64,000 nucleotides of DNA from Streptomyces spiroverticillatus (GCA_014650415.1 BMUX01000008.1:64784-128783), one strand, 5' to 3'; counted from the first letter of the stretch, positions 51,382-60,168 are shown. Translations and numbers: made by a program. Notes: generated by a model from the sequence alone, not told the origin.

Positions 51382-52803
51382 CTACCGCTCGTCCGGGATC
51401 CAGTTCCCGTGGAACCCCACCGGCACCCGCACCGGCAGATGGATCCGCGCCACCGGTTCCGCCTCCAGGTCCCGGGCGTCCAGCACCACCAGGTCCGTGG
51501 CGTCCCGCCCGGGCTCGAAGACGTAAGTCAGCAGCCAGCCGTGGTCCTCCTCGCTGCCCTGCCCGGACGGTACGAACACACCCTCGCCCACGTCGCCGCG
51601 CGGGTCGAAGCGGTGCTCCTGCGTCGTGCCGTTCACCAGGTCGTACTTGACCAGGCCGATCCCCACCTGCGTGATGTCCGGCGGCAGCAGCTCGCCGGGG
51701 GTCTCCAGATGCAGCCGGGAGCGCTCCGCCCCGTACCCGTCGCCGGGCTGGACGACCCCGTACCCGAACCGGTGCTCCAGCGTCGCCCGGCGCGGGTCGA
51801 TGCGGGGGAACTCCACGGGCCGGTCGTCAAGTTGCTCCTGGCGGACCGTCCCTGCGGTCAGGTCGACCGTCCACTTCTCCAGGCAGGGCGGCGCCTCGTC
51901 GGGGCCGAAGCGCGAACTGCGGTCGAAGAGCTTGTCGTAGCGCACGAGGTGCACGGTGATCGTGCGGCCGTCCGCCGACTCGTACGCGCCCATCGGATGG
52001 AAGACGAAGCACGGGTCGATGCCCAGCCAGCGCACCGCCTCCGCCGGACCCTCGCGCGGCAGTACGCCGAGCCGCGCCGGACGGGCCGGGTCCCAGACGT
52101 AGGGGAAGTTGTCCCCGCGCGAAGCGCCGTCCATGTCGAAGACCACCGGCAGGTCGTACAGCAGGACGTAGGACGCGGTCAGCGAGAAGTCGTGCATCAT
52201 GGGGCCGCCCTCGACCGGCACGTCCACCCGCTGCCTGATCCGCCCGTCCAGGCCCGCCACCAGATACTGCACATAGGGGTACGCCCAGCAGTACGCGACC
52301 GCGTGCAGTTCACCGGTGGCTGGGTCGACGGTCGTGTGCGCGGCGAAGCCACCGGGCAGGGTGCCCCGGAAGTCGTACGGGCCCAGGGTGTTCAGCTCGT
52401 GGTCGAGCTCGTAGGGGAGCGCCCCGCCCTCGACGGTGGCCAGGTTGCGGCCGGCGAAGCTCAGGATGTGGGTGTTCGGCGCGAAGTCCATGCCCAGGTG
52501 GCGCGGACCCTGCGGCCCCTTCTCGCCGAGCCGGGCGGCCACGGCGTCGCTGCGCACCCACCGGTTGCGGTACCACTCGGCCCGCCCGCCGCGCAGCCGC
52601 ACCCCGTGCACCATGCCCTCACCGCTGAACCAGTGGTGGGCGGCCGGGTCCTCGATGTTCAGCGGGTTGGGGCCGTTGCGCAGGAAGCGGCCGGTCAGGG
52701 CCTCCGGTATGCGGCCGGTGACGTGCAGGTCGTGCGCGGTGACCTCTTCGCTGACGGGGGCGAACAGGCCTTCCAGATAAGGGTTGTTGCGGTCGTCCGT
52801 CAT
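51382..52803 (-). CDS. Carotenoid cleavage oxygenase family protein
   Basis: A 473-residue beta-propeller dioxygenase. The four iron-binding histidines are visible: His156 (FAAHTTVD), His204 (MMHDFSLT), His269 (FVFHPMGAYE) and His465 (VGFHGNWIP). The family motif FLRNGPNP is at 40-47. It would cleave a carotenoid, apocarotenoid or stilbene double bond with O2. No signal peptide. ATG 52803 follows GAGGAGG. It converges with the AraC gene 15 bp away and is monocistronic. Confidence 0.92.
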   Translation of the reverse strand: MTDDRNNPYLEGLFAPVSEEVTAHDLHVTGRIPEALTGRFLRNGPNPLNIEDPAAHHWFSGEGMVHGVRLRGGRAEWYRNRWVRSDAVAARLGEKGPQGPRHLGMDFAPNTHILSFAGRNLATVEGGALPYELDHELNTLGPYDFRGTLPGGFAAHTTVDPATGELHAVAYCWAYPYVQYLVAGLDGRIRQRVDVPVEGGPMMHDFSLTASYVLLYDLPVVFDMDGASRGDNFPYVWDPARPARLGVLPREGPAEAVRWLGIDPCFVFHPMGAYESADGRTITVHLVRYDKLFDRSSRFGPDEAPPCLEKWTVDLTAGTVRQEQLDDRPVEFPRIDPRRATLEHRFGYGVVQPGDGYGAERSRLHLETPGELLPPDITQVGIGLVKYDLVNGTTQEHRFDPRGDVGEGVFVPSGQGSEEDHGWLLTYVFEPGRDATDLVVLDARDLEAEPVARIHLPVRVPVGFHGNWIPDER

Positions 52804-52897
52804 CGCGGCCTCCTCGGGGAGGGGCGGGCCCGACGGCCCGTCCGCATCCCACCCTGCCCCAGCGCACCGCACCCGAACAGGCCCCGGACAGGACCGG

Positions 52898-53632
52898 CTA
52901 GCCGCGCGTGACCGACCGGATCCAGGCGAGCTGCTGGGAGACTTCGCCTGCTTCCGCACTGGACTCCCGGTCGGAGCCGTAGAAGACGCCGAGCAGAACC
53001 TCCTTGCCCTTCGGGGCGATGCTCATGACCGGGCCGCCGGAGTCGCCGCCCGCGGGGATGCCGGACCCCTTCAGCATGCAGAAGTCCGGTCCGCCCGGCA
53101 GGGTGTGGCCCGTGCAGCGGGGGTCGTTGGGCTTGACGACCTTGAGGTCGGCCTGCTTGAGGACGGGGGACTGGCAGGCGTTCTCGTCGGTGGTGCAGGT
53201 CGCGCCCCAGCCGTACTGCCGGACGGTCTGACCGGGACGGACGGGGGCGGCGGACAGCTTCGCCGGCGTGACCTTCATCGGCTGGACCTTGATCAGCACC
53301 ATGTCGGCCTTGGCGCTGCCAACCCGCTTCCCCGCCAGCGGGCGCACGGTCTGGCCCTTGCGGACGTCGAGGCTGCCGACCTTGAACGAGATCCGCTTGT
53401 CGGCGATCGGCTGCGCCTGCTCGTAGAAGCAGTGCGAGGCGCTGAGGATCCACTGCGTGGTCACCGCCGTCCCGGTGCACGCCGGTTTCCCGTCCACGAA
53501 CATGCGCACTGCCCATGGCCCGTACGTGCTCTTCGCACCGCCGATGACGGCGGAGGCCGGTGCGGCGGACAGGACCGAGGCGGTCAGCAGCAGGGGGACG
53601 GACAGGAGCAGGGCGCGCAGGCGACGGGTCAT
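52898..53632 (-). CDS. Secreted trypsin-fold serine protease
   Basis: A 244-residue S1 protease. The signal peptide (1-28) precedes VIGGAKSTYGPW, the mature N-terminus. The triad is His67 (SASHCF), Asp110 (KADMVLIK) and Ser198 (GGDSGGP). Cys residues pair as in chymotrypsin folds. The residue six before the catalytic Ser (the S1 pocket base, 189 in chymotrypsin numbering) is Ile192, not Asp, so trypsin-like Arg/Lys specificity is unlikely. ATG 53632 follows AGAGGAA at a long spacing. Probably exported by Sec and active outside the cell. Confidence 0.88.
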   Translation of the reverse strand: MTRRLRALLLSVPLLLTASVLSAAPASAVIGGAKSTYGPWAVRMFVDGKPACTGTAVTTQWILSASHCFYEQAQPIADKRISFKVGSLDVRKGQTVRPLAGKRVGSAKADMVLIKVQPMKVTPAKLSAAPVRPGQTVRQYGWGATCTTDENACQSPVLKQADLKVVKPNDPRCTGHTLPGGPDFCMLKGSGIPAGGDSGGPVMSIAPKGKEVLLGVFYGSDRESSAEAGEVSQQLAWIRSVTRG

Positions 53633-53840
53633 CAGGAGCGGTTCCTCTCGACGGTGCTTCACTGTGCTGGGGCCGTACACGGGGTCAGATGACCAACCGG
53701 GGCGAACGGTTCCGTACCGCTGTGAAGAGGAGGGCTGCCCGGCCTGTCCCCGCCGGAAGCCGCGTCGTAGCCTGAGAAAGACTTTCGCCCCGACAACGGC
53801 GACGAATGCACCACCAGAAAAACCTCACGGGGGATCCGCC

Positions 53841-55295
53841 ATGAATGCCTTACCTGCCATAGCGCAGCCCTTTTCCGCTCCTTTCCCGGAATGTCCCGTG
53901 GACGCCCTGCGGAAGCAGGAATTCGGCTACCTCGACGACGAGGACCACTGCTACCTCGACTACACCGGCGCCGCCCTGCCGCCCCGCAGCCTGCTCGACC
54001 TCCACCACACCCGTCTGACCAGTACATCCTTCGGGAATCCGCACTCGGCGAGCCCCGCATCGGCACGCAGCACCGAACTGGTCGAAGAAGCCCGCAAGGC
54101 CGTCCTCGCATTCTTCCGTGCCTCGCCCGACGAATACACGGTCGTCTTCACCGCCAACGCGACCGGCGCCTGCCGCCTCGTGGGCGAAGCATTTCCCTTC
54201 GGCCCCGGAGTTCCCTTTCTCCACCTCGGCGACAACCACAACTCCGTACTCGGAATTCGCCGGTTCGCCACCGCCCGCGGGGCGCGCGTCGAGACCGTAC
54301 GGCCGGACCTGCCCGATCTGCGTACGTCGTACGAAGCCCTCGCCCCGCACCTGCACCCCGCCGGCCGGCGCTCGACCGACTCCCGGTCCGACCTGCCGAC
54401 CGGGCTCTTCGCCTTCCCCGCGCAGAGCAACTCCACCGGTGTGCAGCACCCGTTGGACTGGATCGACCGCGCCCGCGAGGCCGGCTGGCGGGTACTGCTC
54501 GACGCCGCCGCGTACGCCCCCGCCAACCCGCTCGACCTGTCCCGCCACCACCCCGACTTCGTCTGCCTCAGCTGGTACAAGATCCTCGGCTTCCCCACCG
54601 GAGTCGGCTCCCTGATCGCCCGCCGGGACGCCCTGGCAGCCCTGCGCCGCCCCTGGTTCTCCGGCGGCACGGTCCGCGCCTCCAGCACCCACCTGTCCTG
54701 GCACGTCCTGGACGACCCGCCCGCCTCCTTCGAGGACGGCACCCTCGACTTCCAGAACATCCCCGCCGTCGCCGAGGGCCTCAACTGGCTGACGGGAGTG
54801 GGCATTTCCGCCGTCCACGACCACGCCACCCGCCTGACCGCCCGCCTCCTGGACGGCCTGCGCACCCTCACCCGCCCGGACGGGACCCCCGCCGTCCTCG
54901 TCCACGGCCCCGACGGCACCGCGCTCCGCGGCTCCACCGTCGCCCTCACCCTGGTGCACGCCGACGGCCGCCCCCTCGACGACCGCCTGGTGGTCCGCGA
55001 GGCGGCCCGCGCCGGGATCTCCCTGCGCACCGGCTGCTTCTGCAACCCGGGCGTCGGCGAGGCCCTCAACCACGTCACCGCCGACCAGGTGCGCCGGGCG
55101 CTGGCCCACGACGACCGGCCGAACACCGAGGAGTACGTACGCCGCCTCCACCCGCCCTACCCCGGTGTCGTGCGCGTCTCCGCCGGAATGGCCACCAGCG
55201 CCGCCGACATCGACCGCTTCCTGGCCCTGTGCCGCGACCTGGCCACCGGCCCGTCCCCGCACCGGGAAGTGCTGCCACCGCGCACCGCCTGCTGA
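53841..55295 (+). CDS. Class V aminotransferase/MOCOS-like PLP enzyme with TTA codon
   Basis: A 484-residue PLP enzyme similar to the sulfurase half of molybdenum-cofactor sulfurases and cysteine-desulfurase-like enzymes: HCYLDYTGAALPPRSLLDLH, FTANATGACRLVGEAFPFG, LDAAAYAPANPLDL, PLP-Lys247 in SWYKILGFPTGVG, and RTGCFCNPG with Cys399/Cys401, the position of the persulfide Cys in that family. No MOSC domain follows. Codon 4 is TTA (Leu), which in Streptomyces requires the bldA tRNA, so translation would be development-linked. ATG 53841 follows GGGGGAT. The 2OG-Fe(II) oxygenase downstream may be functionally linked. Confidence 0.85.
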   Translation: MNALPAIAQPFSAPFPECPVDALRKQEFGYLDDEDHCYLDYTGAALPPRSLLDLHHTRLTSTSFGNPHSASPASARSTELVEEARKAVLAFFRASPDEYTVVFTANATGACRLVGEAFPFGPGVPFLHLGDNHNSVLGIRRFATARGARVETVRPDLPDLRTSYEALAPHLHPAGRRSTDSRSDLPTGLFAFPAQSNSTGVQHPLDWIDRAREAGWRVLLDAAAYAPANPLDLSRHHPDFVCLSWYKILGFPTGVGSLIARRDALAALRRPWFSGGTVRASSTHLSWHVLDDPPASFEDGTLDFQNIPAVAEGLNWLTGVGISAVHDHATRLTARLLDGLRTLTRPDGTPAVLVHGPDGTALRGSTVALTLVHADGRPLDDRLVVREAARAGISLRTGCFCNPGVGEALNHVTADQVRRALAHDDRPNTEEYVRRLHPPYPGVVRVSAGMATSAADIDRFLALCRDLATGPSPHREVLPPRTAC

Positions 55296-55686
55296 ACCCC
55301 GCACGGGAGTGGGCGGCCGGACTCGGGTTTACGGCTTTACGGCCGCGTAACACCCGGACCCGCGACGGGAAACACGCACCGCCCAGGCTGAACCCCATCG
55401 CGTACGGACCCCGGGCCACAGGGGTCCGTACCAGACCACGGCGCAGGACCCGCGACCGGGCGGGGACCGACGGCGACCGTGCCCGCGGGCCTCTGAGCGC
55501 CCGCGGTGGGGAGTGCAGGGGCGGTGACTGCATCCCGCATCCGAACCACGATCGCTTCGAGGAGCGACAGCCGCGATGACAGTCACGACGAAACGCACGA
55601 CGAAACGCACGACGAAACGCACGACGACCCGCACGACGACACAGGAAACCCCTTACGCCATGGCCGAGTTGGCGAAGGAGTCCCGC
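55296..55686. other. Leader region of the 2OG oxygenase gene
   Basis: About 390 bp between the PLP enzyme and the preferred start of the oxygenase. It holds a short AT-richer stretch at 55327-55350 (GTTTACGGCTTTACGG) that may be promoter and the 12-bp repeats at 55585-55644. The frame is open from an ATG at 55576, so the repeats could encode a Thr/Lys/Arg N-terminal extension if that start is used. Confidence 0.5.
55585..55644. repeat. 12-bp tandem repeats (ACGACGAAACGC)
   Basis: Three exact copies (55585, 55597, 55609) and two degenerate ones (55621, 55633). Read in the oxygenase frame they would encode Thr-Thr-Lys-Arg repeats. Slippage here changes length in whole codons (12 bp = 4 codons). 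Confidence 0.8.
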
Positions 55687-56625
55687 ATGGGCGGGGCCGG
55701 TACGGAGACCTCGTCCCGGGAGATCCGCCGGATCGACCTGAGCGACTTCGACGCCCGCCGGGCCGAGATCACCGAGCAACTCTGGTCCGCCGCAACGGAC
55801 ATCGGCTTCTTCCAGCTCGTCGACCACGGCATCCCGCAGGAGCTGGTGGACGGCGCCTTCGCCGACGCCGAGGCCTTCTTCGGCCTGCCGGAGCGGGCCA
55901 AGTCCCGGCATGCCCTGAAGAAGGGGCTCAACGCGGGCTGGGAGTCCATGACCCAGGTCAGGCCGTCGGTCGGCACCCCGGACCAGAAGGAGTCGTACCA
56001 GCTCACCCGCCCCCACATGGACGGCCTCTGGCCCGACGACGCGCTGCCCGGATTCCGTGCCCGCGTGCTCCAATTCGAGGCGCACTGCCGGGAGTTGGCG
56101 ATGAAGGTGCTGTCCTGCTTCGCGGACAGGCTCGGCCTGCCGGACGGCTTCTTCGCCCGCGCCCACGACCCGGCGAGCGCCCAGTACCAGTCCACGCTGC
56201 GGATGCTGCACTACTTCGCGGTGCCCGAGGACACCGAGATCCCCGCCGACGTCTGGCGGGCGGGCGCGCACACCGACTTCGACTGCCTGACGCTGCTCTT
56301 CCAGCGCGACGGGCAGGGCGGACTCCAGGTCTGCCCGGGCAGGGAGGCCGAGGCGCAGGAGTGGACGCCGGTCGAACCGGCCGACACCGTCATCACCTGC
56401 AACATCGGCGACATGCTGATGCGGTGGAGCGACGACCGGCTCCCGTCCAACTTCCACCGGGTGAAGTCACCGGGCCCCGAGGACGACCGCGCGGCGCGCC
56501 ACAGCATCGCGTTCTTCGCGCAGGCCGACAAGGACGTGGTGATCGAGGGCCCGGAGGGCCGCTACCCGCCGATCACCGCGGGCGACTACATCCGGCAGCG
56601 GATCGCCGCCAACTTCGCGCGCTGA
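55687..56625 (+). CDS. 2-oxoglutarate/Fe(II) oxygenase (isopenicillin N synthase-like)
   Basis: A 312-residue IPNS/GA-oxidase-family enzyme: IDLSDFDARRAEITEQLWSA, DIGFFQLVDHGIPQELV, and iron ligands His195 and Asp197 (AGAHTDFDCLTLLFQ) and His257 (SNFHRVKSP), with the RxS 2OG-binding motif in ARHSIAFF. It would hydroxylate, desaturate or cyclise a small molecule. ATG 55687 has AAGGAG at 6 nt and is preferred; ATG 55576 has only a distant GAGGAG and would add a 37-residue Thr/Lys/Arg-rich extension. Possible partner of the PLP enzyme upstream in a small biosynthetic pathway. Confidence 0.85.
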   Translation: MGGAGTETSSREIRRIDLSDFDARRAEITEQLWSAATDIGFFQLVDHGIPQELVDGAFADAEAFFGLPERAKSRHALKKGLNAGWESMTQVRPSVGTPDQKESYQLTRPHMDGLWPDDALPGFRARVLQFEAHCRELAMKVLSCFADRLGLPDGFFARAHDPASAQYQSTLRMLHYFAVPEDTEIPADVWRAGAHTDFDCLTLLFQRDGQGGLQVCPGREAEAQEWTPVEPADTVITCNIGDMLMRWSDDRLPSNFHRVKSPGPEDDRAARHSIAFFAQADKDVVIEGPEGRYPPITAGDYIRQRIAANFAR

Positions 56626-56639
56626 AGAGGAGATACGAC

Positions 56640-56681
56640 GGAGGGCCCGCCGGTGCTGTGTTCGGCACCGGCGGGCCCTCC
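56640..56681. terminator. 17-bp perfect bidirectional terminator
   Basis: GGAGGGCCCGCCGGTGC (56640-56656) and its exact complement (56665-56681) form a 17-bp stem with an 8-nt loop, between the convergent oxygenase and katG genes. The strongest hairpin in the window. Confidence 0.85.
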
Positions 56682-56700
56682 CCCGCACAAGCGGGCCGGA

Positions 56701-58920
56701 TCAGACCAGGTCGTACCGGTCCAGGTCCATGACCTTCTGCCAGGCGGCGGCGAAGTCCTTCACGAACTTCTCGTTCGCGTCGTCGCTCGCGTACACCTCG
56801 GCCACGGCGCGCAGCTCGGAGTTCGAGCCGAACACCAGGTCGGCGCGGGTGCCCGTCCACTTCACGGCGCCGCTCGCGTCGCGGGCCTCGAACTCGTCCT
56901 GCGCGGAGGAGGTCGACTTCCACTCCGTGCCCAGGTCCAGCAGGTTGACGAAGAAGTCGTTCGTCAGCGTGCCGACGCGCTCGGTGAGGACACCGTGCTT
57001 CGAGCCGCCCTGGTTGGCACCGAGGACGCGCAGACCGCCGACGAGGACGGTCAGCTCGGGGGCGCTCAGCGTGAGCAGGTTCGCCCGGTCGAGCAGCAGG
57101 TACTCGGCGGGGAGGCGGTTGCCCTTGCCCGCGTAGTTGCGGAAGCCGTCGGCGGCGGGCTCGAGCGCCTCGAACGACTCGACGTCCGTCTGCTCCTGCG
57201 AGGCGTCGACGCGGCCCGGCGTGAAGCCGACCTCGACGTCCACGCCGCCGTCCTTGGCGGCCTTCTCGACCGCGGCGGTGCCCGCGAGGACGATCAGGTC
57301 GGCCAGGGAGACCTGCCGGCCGCCCTTGGCGTTGAAGGACTCCTGGACGCCCTCCAGGGTGCGCAGCACCTGGGCGAGCTCGTCCGGGTTGTTGACCTCC
57401 CAGTTGCGCTGCGGCTCCAGGCGGATGCGGGCGCCGTTGGCGCCGCCGCGCTTGTCGCTGCCGCGGAACGAGGCGGCCGAGGCCCAGGCGGCGGAGACCA
57501 GCTGCGAGACCGTGAGGCCCGAGCCGAGCACCTGCTCCTTGAGCGCCGCGATGTCGGCGGCGTCCAGCAGCTCGCCCTCGCGGGCCGGCAGCGGGTCCTG
57601 CCACAGCAGCACCTCGGAGGGGACCTCCGGGCCCAAGTAGCGGGCGACCGGGCCCATGTCACGGTGCGTCAGCTTGTACCAGGCGCGGGCGAAGGCGTCC
57701 GCGAACTGGTCCGGGTTCTCGTAGAAGCGGCGCGAGATCTCCTCGTACACCGGGTCGAAGCGCAGCGAAAGGTCCGTCGTGAGCATCGTCGGACGGTGCT
57801 TCTTCTCGGCGTCGAAGGCGTCCGGGATGATCTCCGGGGCGTCCTTGGCGACCCACTGGTGGGCGCCCGCCGGGCTCTTGCTCAGCTCGTACTCGAACTC
57901 GAAGAGGTTCTTGAAGAACCCGTTGCCCCACTGGGTGGGCGTGGTGGTCCAGGTGACCTCCAGGCCGGACGTGATCGCGTCCTTGCCGACACCCGTGCCG
58001 TACGTGCTCTTCCAGCCGAGGCCCAGCTGCTCCATCGGGGCGGCCTCGGGGTCGTCGCCGACGTTGTCCGCCGGGCCCGCGCCGTGGGTCTTGCCGAAGG
58101 TGTGGCCACCGGCGATGAGGGCGACGGTCTCCTCGTCGTTCATCGCCATCCGGCGGAAGGTCTCGCGGATGTCGCGGGCGGCGGCGACGGGGTCCGGGTT
58201 GCCGTTGGGGCCCTCGGGGTTGACGTAGATCAGACCCATCTGGACCGCGCCGAGCGGGCTCTCCAGGTTGCGGTCGCCGGTGTAACGGGCGTCGCCGCCC
58301 AGCCACTCGGTCTCCGGGCCCCAGTAGACGTCCTCCTCCGGCTCCCACACGTCCGCGCGGCCACCGGCGAAGCCGAAGGTCTCGAAGCCCATGGTCTCCA
58401 GGGCGACGTTGCCGGTCAGGACCAGCAGGTCGGCCCACGAGATGGACTGGCCGTACTTCTTCTTCACCGGCCACAGCAGACGGCGGGCCTTGTCCAGGCT
58501 CGCGTTGTCCGGCCAGCTGTTGAGCGGCGCGAAGCGCTGCTGCCCGGCACCGGCGCCGCCGCGGCCGTCGCTGATGCGGTACGTGCCGGCGCTGTGCCAG
58601 GCCATACGGATCATCAGCGGGCCGTAGTTGCCGAAGTCGGCCGGCCACCAGTCCTGGGAGGTGGTGAGGAGTTCGGCGATGTCCTGCTTGACCGCCGCGA
58701 GGTCGAGCGCCTCGAAGGCCTTCGCGTAGTCGAAGTCCTCACCGAGCGGGTTCGCCACGGCGGGGTTCTTGGCGAGGATCTTCAGGTTCAGGCGCTCCGG
58801 CCACCACTGACGGTTGCCGCCGCCCTGCGTGGGGTGCGCGGCCCGGCCGTGGGCGACGGGGCAGCCCCCGGTCTCCTCCGGCTTCGGGTCGGTGACGATC
58901 GCATCGTGGTTGTCAGCCAT
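56701..58920 (-). CDS. katG: Catalase-peroxidase KatG
   Basis: A 739-residue bifunctional catalase-peroxidase. The distal haem pocket is Arg105-Trp108-His109 (IRMAWHSAG), the Met-Tyr-Trp crosslink residues are Met258, Tyr232 (GLIYVNPEGP) and Trp108, and the proximal ligand is His273 (AGGHTFGKTHG). The C-terminal non-haem domain (about 430-739) is complete. It removes H2O2 in the cytoplasm. ATG 58920 follows GAGAGGAA. A housekeeping-type promoter lies 124-151 nt upstream, and the divergent Fur-family gene is the probable peroxide-sensing repressor. Confidence 0.97.
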   Translation of the reverse strand: MADNHDAIVTDPKPEETGGCPVAHGRAAHPTQGGGNRQWWPERLNLKILAKNPAVANPLGEDFDYAKAFEALDLAAVKQDIAELLTTSQDWWPADFGNYGPLMIRMAWHSAGTYRISDGRGGAGAGQQRFAPLNSWPDNASLDKARRLLWPVKKKYGQSISWADLLVLTGNVALETMGFETFGFAGGRADVWEPEEDVYWGPETEWLGGDARYTGDRNLESPLGAVQMGLIYVNPEGPNGNPDPVAAARDIRETFRRMAMNDEETVALIAGGHTFGKTHGAGPADNVGDDPEAAPMEQLGLGWKSTYGTGVGKDAITSGLEVTWTTTPTQWGNGFFKNLFEFEYELSKSPAGAHQWVAKDAPEIIPDAFDAEKKHRPTMLTTDLSLRFDPVYEEISRRFYENPDQFADAFARAWYKLTHRDMGPVARYLGPEVPSEVLLWQDPLPAREGELLDAADIAALKEQVLGSGLTVSQLVSAAWASAASFRGSDKRGGANGARIRLEPQRNWEVNNPDELAQVLRTLEGVQESFNAKGGRQVSLADLIVLAGTAAVEKAAKDGGVDVEVGFTPGRVDASQEQTDVESFEALEPAADGFRNYAGKGNRLPAEYLLLDRANLLTLSAPELTVLVGGLRVLGANQGGSKHGVLTERVGTLTNDFFVNLLDLGTEWKSTSSAQDEFEARDASGAVKWTGTRADLVFGSNSELRAVAEVYASDDANEKFVKDFAAAWQKVMDLDRYDLV

Positions 58921-59230
58921 GGGTTCCTCTCAAGCTGGGCAGATCAGCAAGTCTCAGCGGATCTCAGAAATCTGATGAGCGGGTGGCCGGTACGGACTGC
59001 CTGGTGTCCTGTCGCTTGGCCCGTGGCCCGTCGCCAAGAACCGATCCTATGATGGACTGGGTCCAGGTCAAGAAGCTCACCTGTTCCATGTTTCATCAAA
59101 ACTATGACAACGGCCTTTAAACTCGACTCGTTTTCACCGATTCGCGTCACCGGCCTGCACCGTCCTGCATCGGCAACATCGGCAACATCGGCATCAACGA
59201 CTTCATCGACATCAACGGGGGTGGTTCGTC
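58921..59230. other. Divergent katG/Fur control region
   Basis: 310 bp, AT-rich in the middle (59085-59135) compared with the rest of the window. It contains the katG promoter (59044-59071), a possible Fur-gene -10 (TTTAAA at 59116-59121), a repeated TCTCAG near 58952-58968, and a run of CATCGGCAA repeats (about 59168-59195). Candidate Fur/CatR binding sequence lies in the AT-rich part, but no clear 7-1-7 box was seen. Confidence 0.55.
59044..59071 (-). promoter_or_regulatory. katG promoter
   Basis: On the minus strand TTGACC (59066-59071) and TAGGAT (59044-59049) are separated by 16 nt, a good sigma-HrdB-type promoter. The predicted start site is near 59037, giving a ~115-nt leader. Confidence 0.55.
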
Positions 59231-59641
59231 ATGAGTGACCTGCTACAGCGGCTGCGCGGGCGCGGCTGGCGGATGACTTCGCAGCGGCGTGTCGTCGCGG
59301 AAGTCCTCGACGGCGACCACGTCCACCTCACGGCGGACGAGGTGCACGCGCTCGCGGTGGACCGGCTGCCGGAGATCTCCCGGGCGACCGTCTACAACAC
59401 GCTGGGCGAGATGGTCTCCCTCGGCGAGGTCACCGAACTCTCCACGGACGGCCGTGCCAAGCGCTACGACCCCAACGCGCACCGCCCGCACCAGCACTTG
59501 GTCTGCTCGGGCTGCGGCGTGATCCGCGACGTCCACCCGGCGGGCGACCCCCTCACCGACCTCCCGCCGGACCAGCGCTACGGCTTCACGGTGTCGGAGG
59601 CGGCGATCACGTACAGGGGGCTTTGCCCGGGGTGTGCGTGA
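59231..59641 (+). CDS. Fur-family peroxide-type regulator (CatR/PerR-like)
   Basis: A 136-residue Fur protein. The winged helix (1-80) has RGWRMTSQRRVVAEVLDGDH and EISRATVYNTLGEMVSLGEV; metal-site residues are visible in DHVHLTADEVH and PHQHLVCSGCG, with a second Cys pair in LCPGCA (structural zinc). Sequence and pairing with a catalase gene fit the Streptomyces CatR/FurA peroxide sensors, where Fe-catalysed oxidation releases DNA. It is divergent from katG. ATG 59231 is preceded by CGGGGGTGG. Confidence 0.88.
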   Translation: MSDLLQRLRGRGWRMTSQRRVVAEVLDGDHVHLTADEVHALAVDRLPEISRATVYNTLGEMVSLGEVTELSTDGRAKRYDPNAHRPHQHLVCSGCGVIRDVHPAGDPLTDLPPDQRYGFTVSEAAITYRGLCPGCA

Positions 59642-59657
59642 GGAGGCAGCGGCGCGC

Positions 59658-60155
59658 GTGAGGGCTTATCGGTACGTGGGGCCTCCCGAGTTGAGGGCTC
59701 TCGCCCGCACGGGACGCACGATCCGCTCGGCGGCGGACTTCGCCGCCTGGGCGGCGGGCCGGGACGCGGAGGAGTTCGCGGAGCCCTTCACCTACGTGGT
59801 CGACGCCGAGGGGGTGCTGCGGCTCGCCCCCCGGCGCAGCGAGCACGTGGCGTGCGCGGGCGGGGGAGCGGTCCTGGGAGCCGGCGAGATGAGCTTCCGT
59901 ACGGAGAACGGGCGTTGGGCCGTCGACGAGGTGACCAACCAGTCGACCGGCTACTGCCCGGACCCCGCCCGGTCCTGGCCCGCCGTCGCGGAGGCGCTGG
60001 ACCGGGCGGGCACTCCCCGGCCGCCGGGCTTCACGTACGAGGTGATCTTCCGGCGGTGCGTGGCCTGCGCGCAGGTCAATGTCGTACGGGACGCCCACTT
60101 CGCGTGCGTCTTCTGCGAGGAGGACCTGCCGCAGGAGTGGAACGTGGACGTCTGA
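59658..60155 (+). CDS. Hypothetical protein with C-terminal CxxC zinc ribbon
   Basis: A 165-residue protein. The N-terminal half (YVGPPELRALARTGRTIRS) and middle (EPFTYVVDAEGVLRLAPRRS; HVACAGG) are of unknown fold. The C-terminal RRCVACAQVNVVRDAHFACV then FCEED carries two CxxC pairs, probably binding zinc. GTG 59658 follows GAGGAGG; an in-frame GTG at 59634 lies inside the Fur gene. Placed directly after the Fur gene, possibly co-transcribed with it. Confidence 0.7.
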   Translation: MRAYRYVGPPELRALARTGRTIRSAADFAAWAAGRDAEEFAEPFTYVVDAEGVLRLAPRRSEHVACAGGGAVLGAGEMSFRTENGRWAVDEVTNQSTGYCPDPARSWPAVAEALDRAGTPRPPGFTYEVIFRRCVACAQVNVVRDAHFACVFCEEDLPQEWNVDV

Positions 60156-60168
60156 GGGTGCCCGAGGG

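Noticed and set aside
53841..56625. A full secondary-metabolite gene cluster
   Set aside because: No scaffold-building enzyme, carrier protein, transporter or dedicated regulator accompanies the two genes; kept only as a possible mini locus.
59634..59657. Start of the zinc-ribbon protein at GTG 59634
   Set aside because: This GTG overlaps the Fur gene end without a ribosome site, whereas GTG 59658 has GAGGAGG at suitable spacing.
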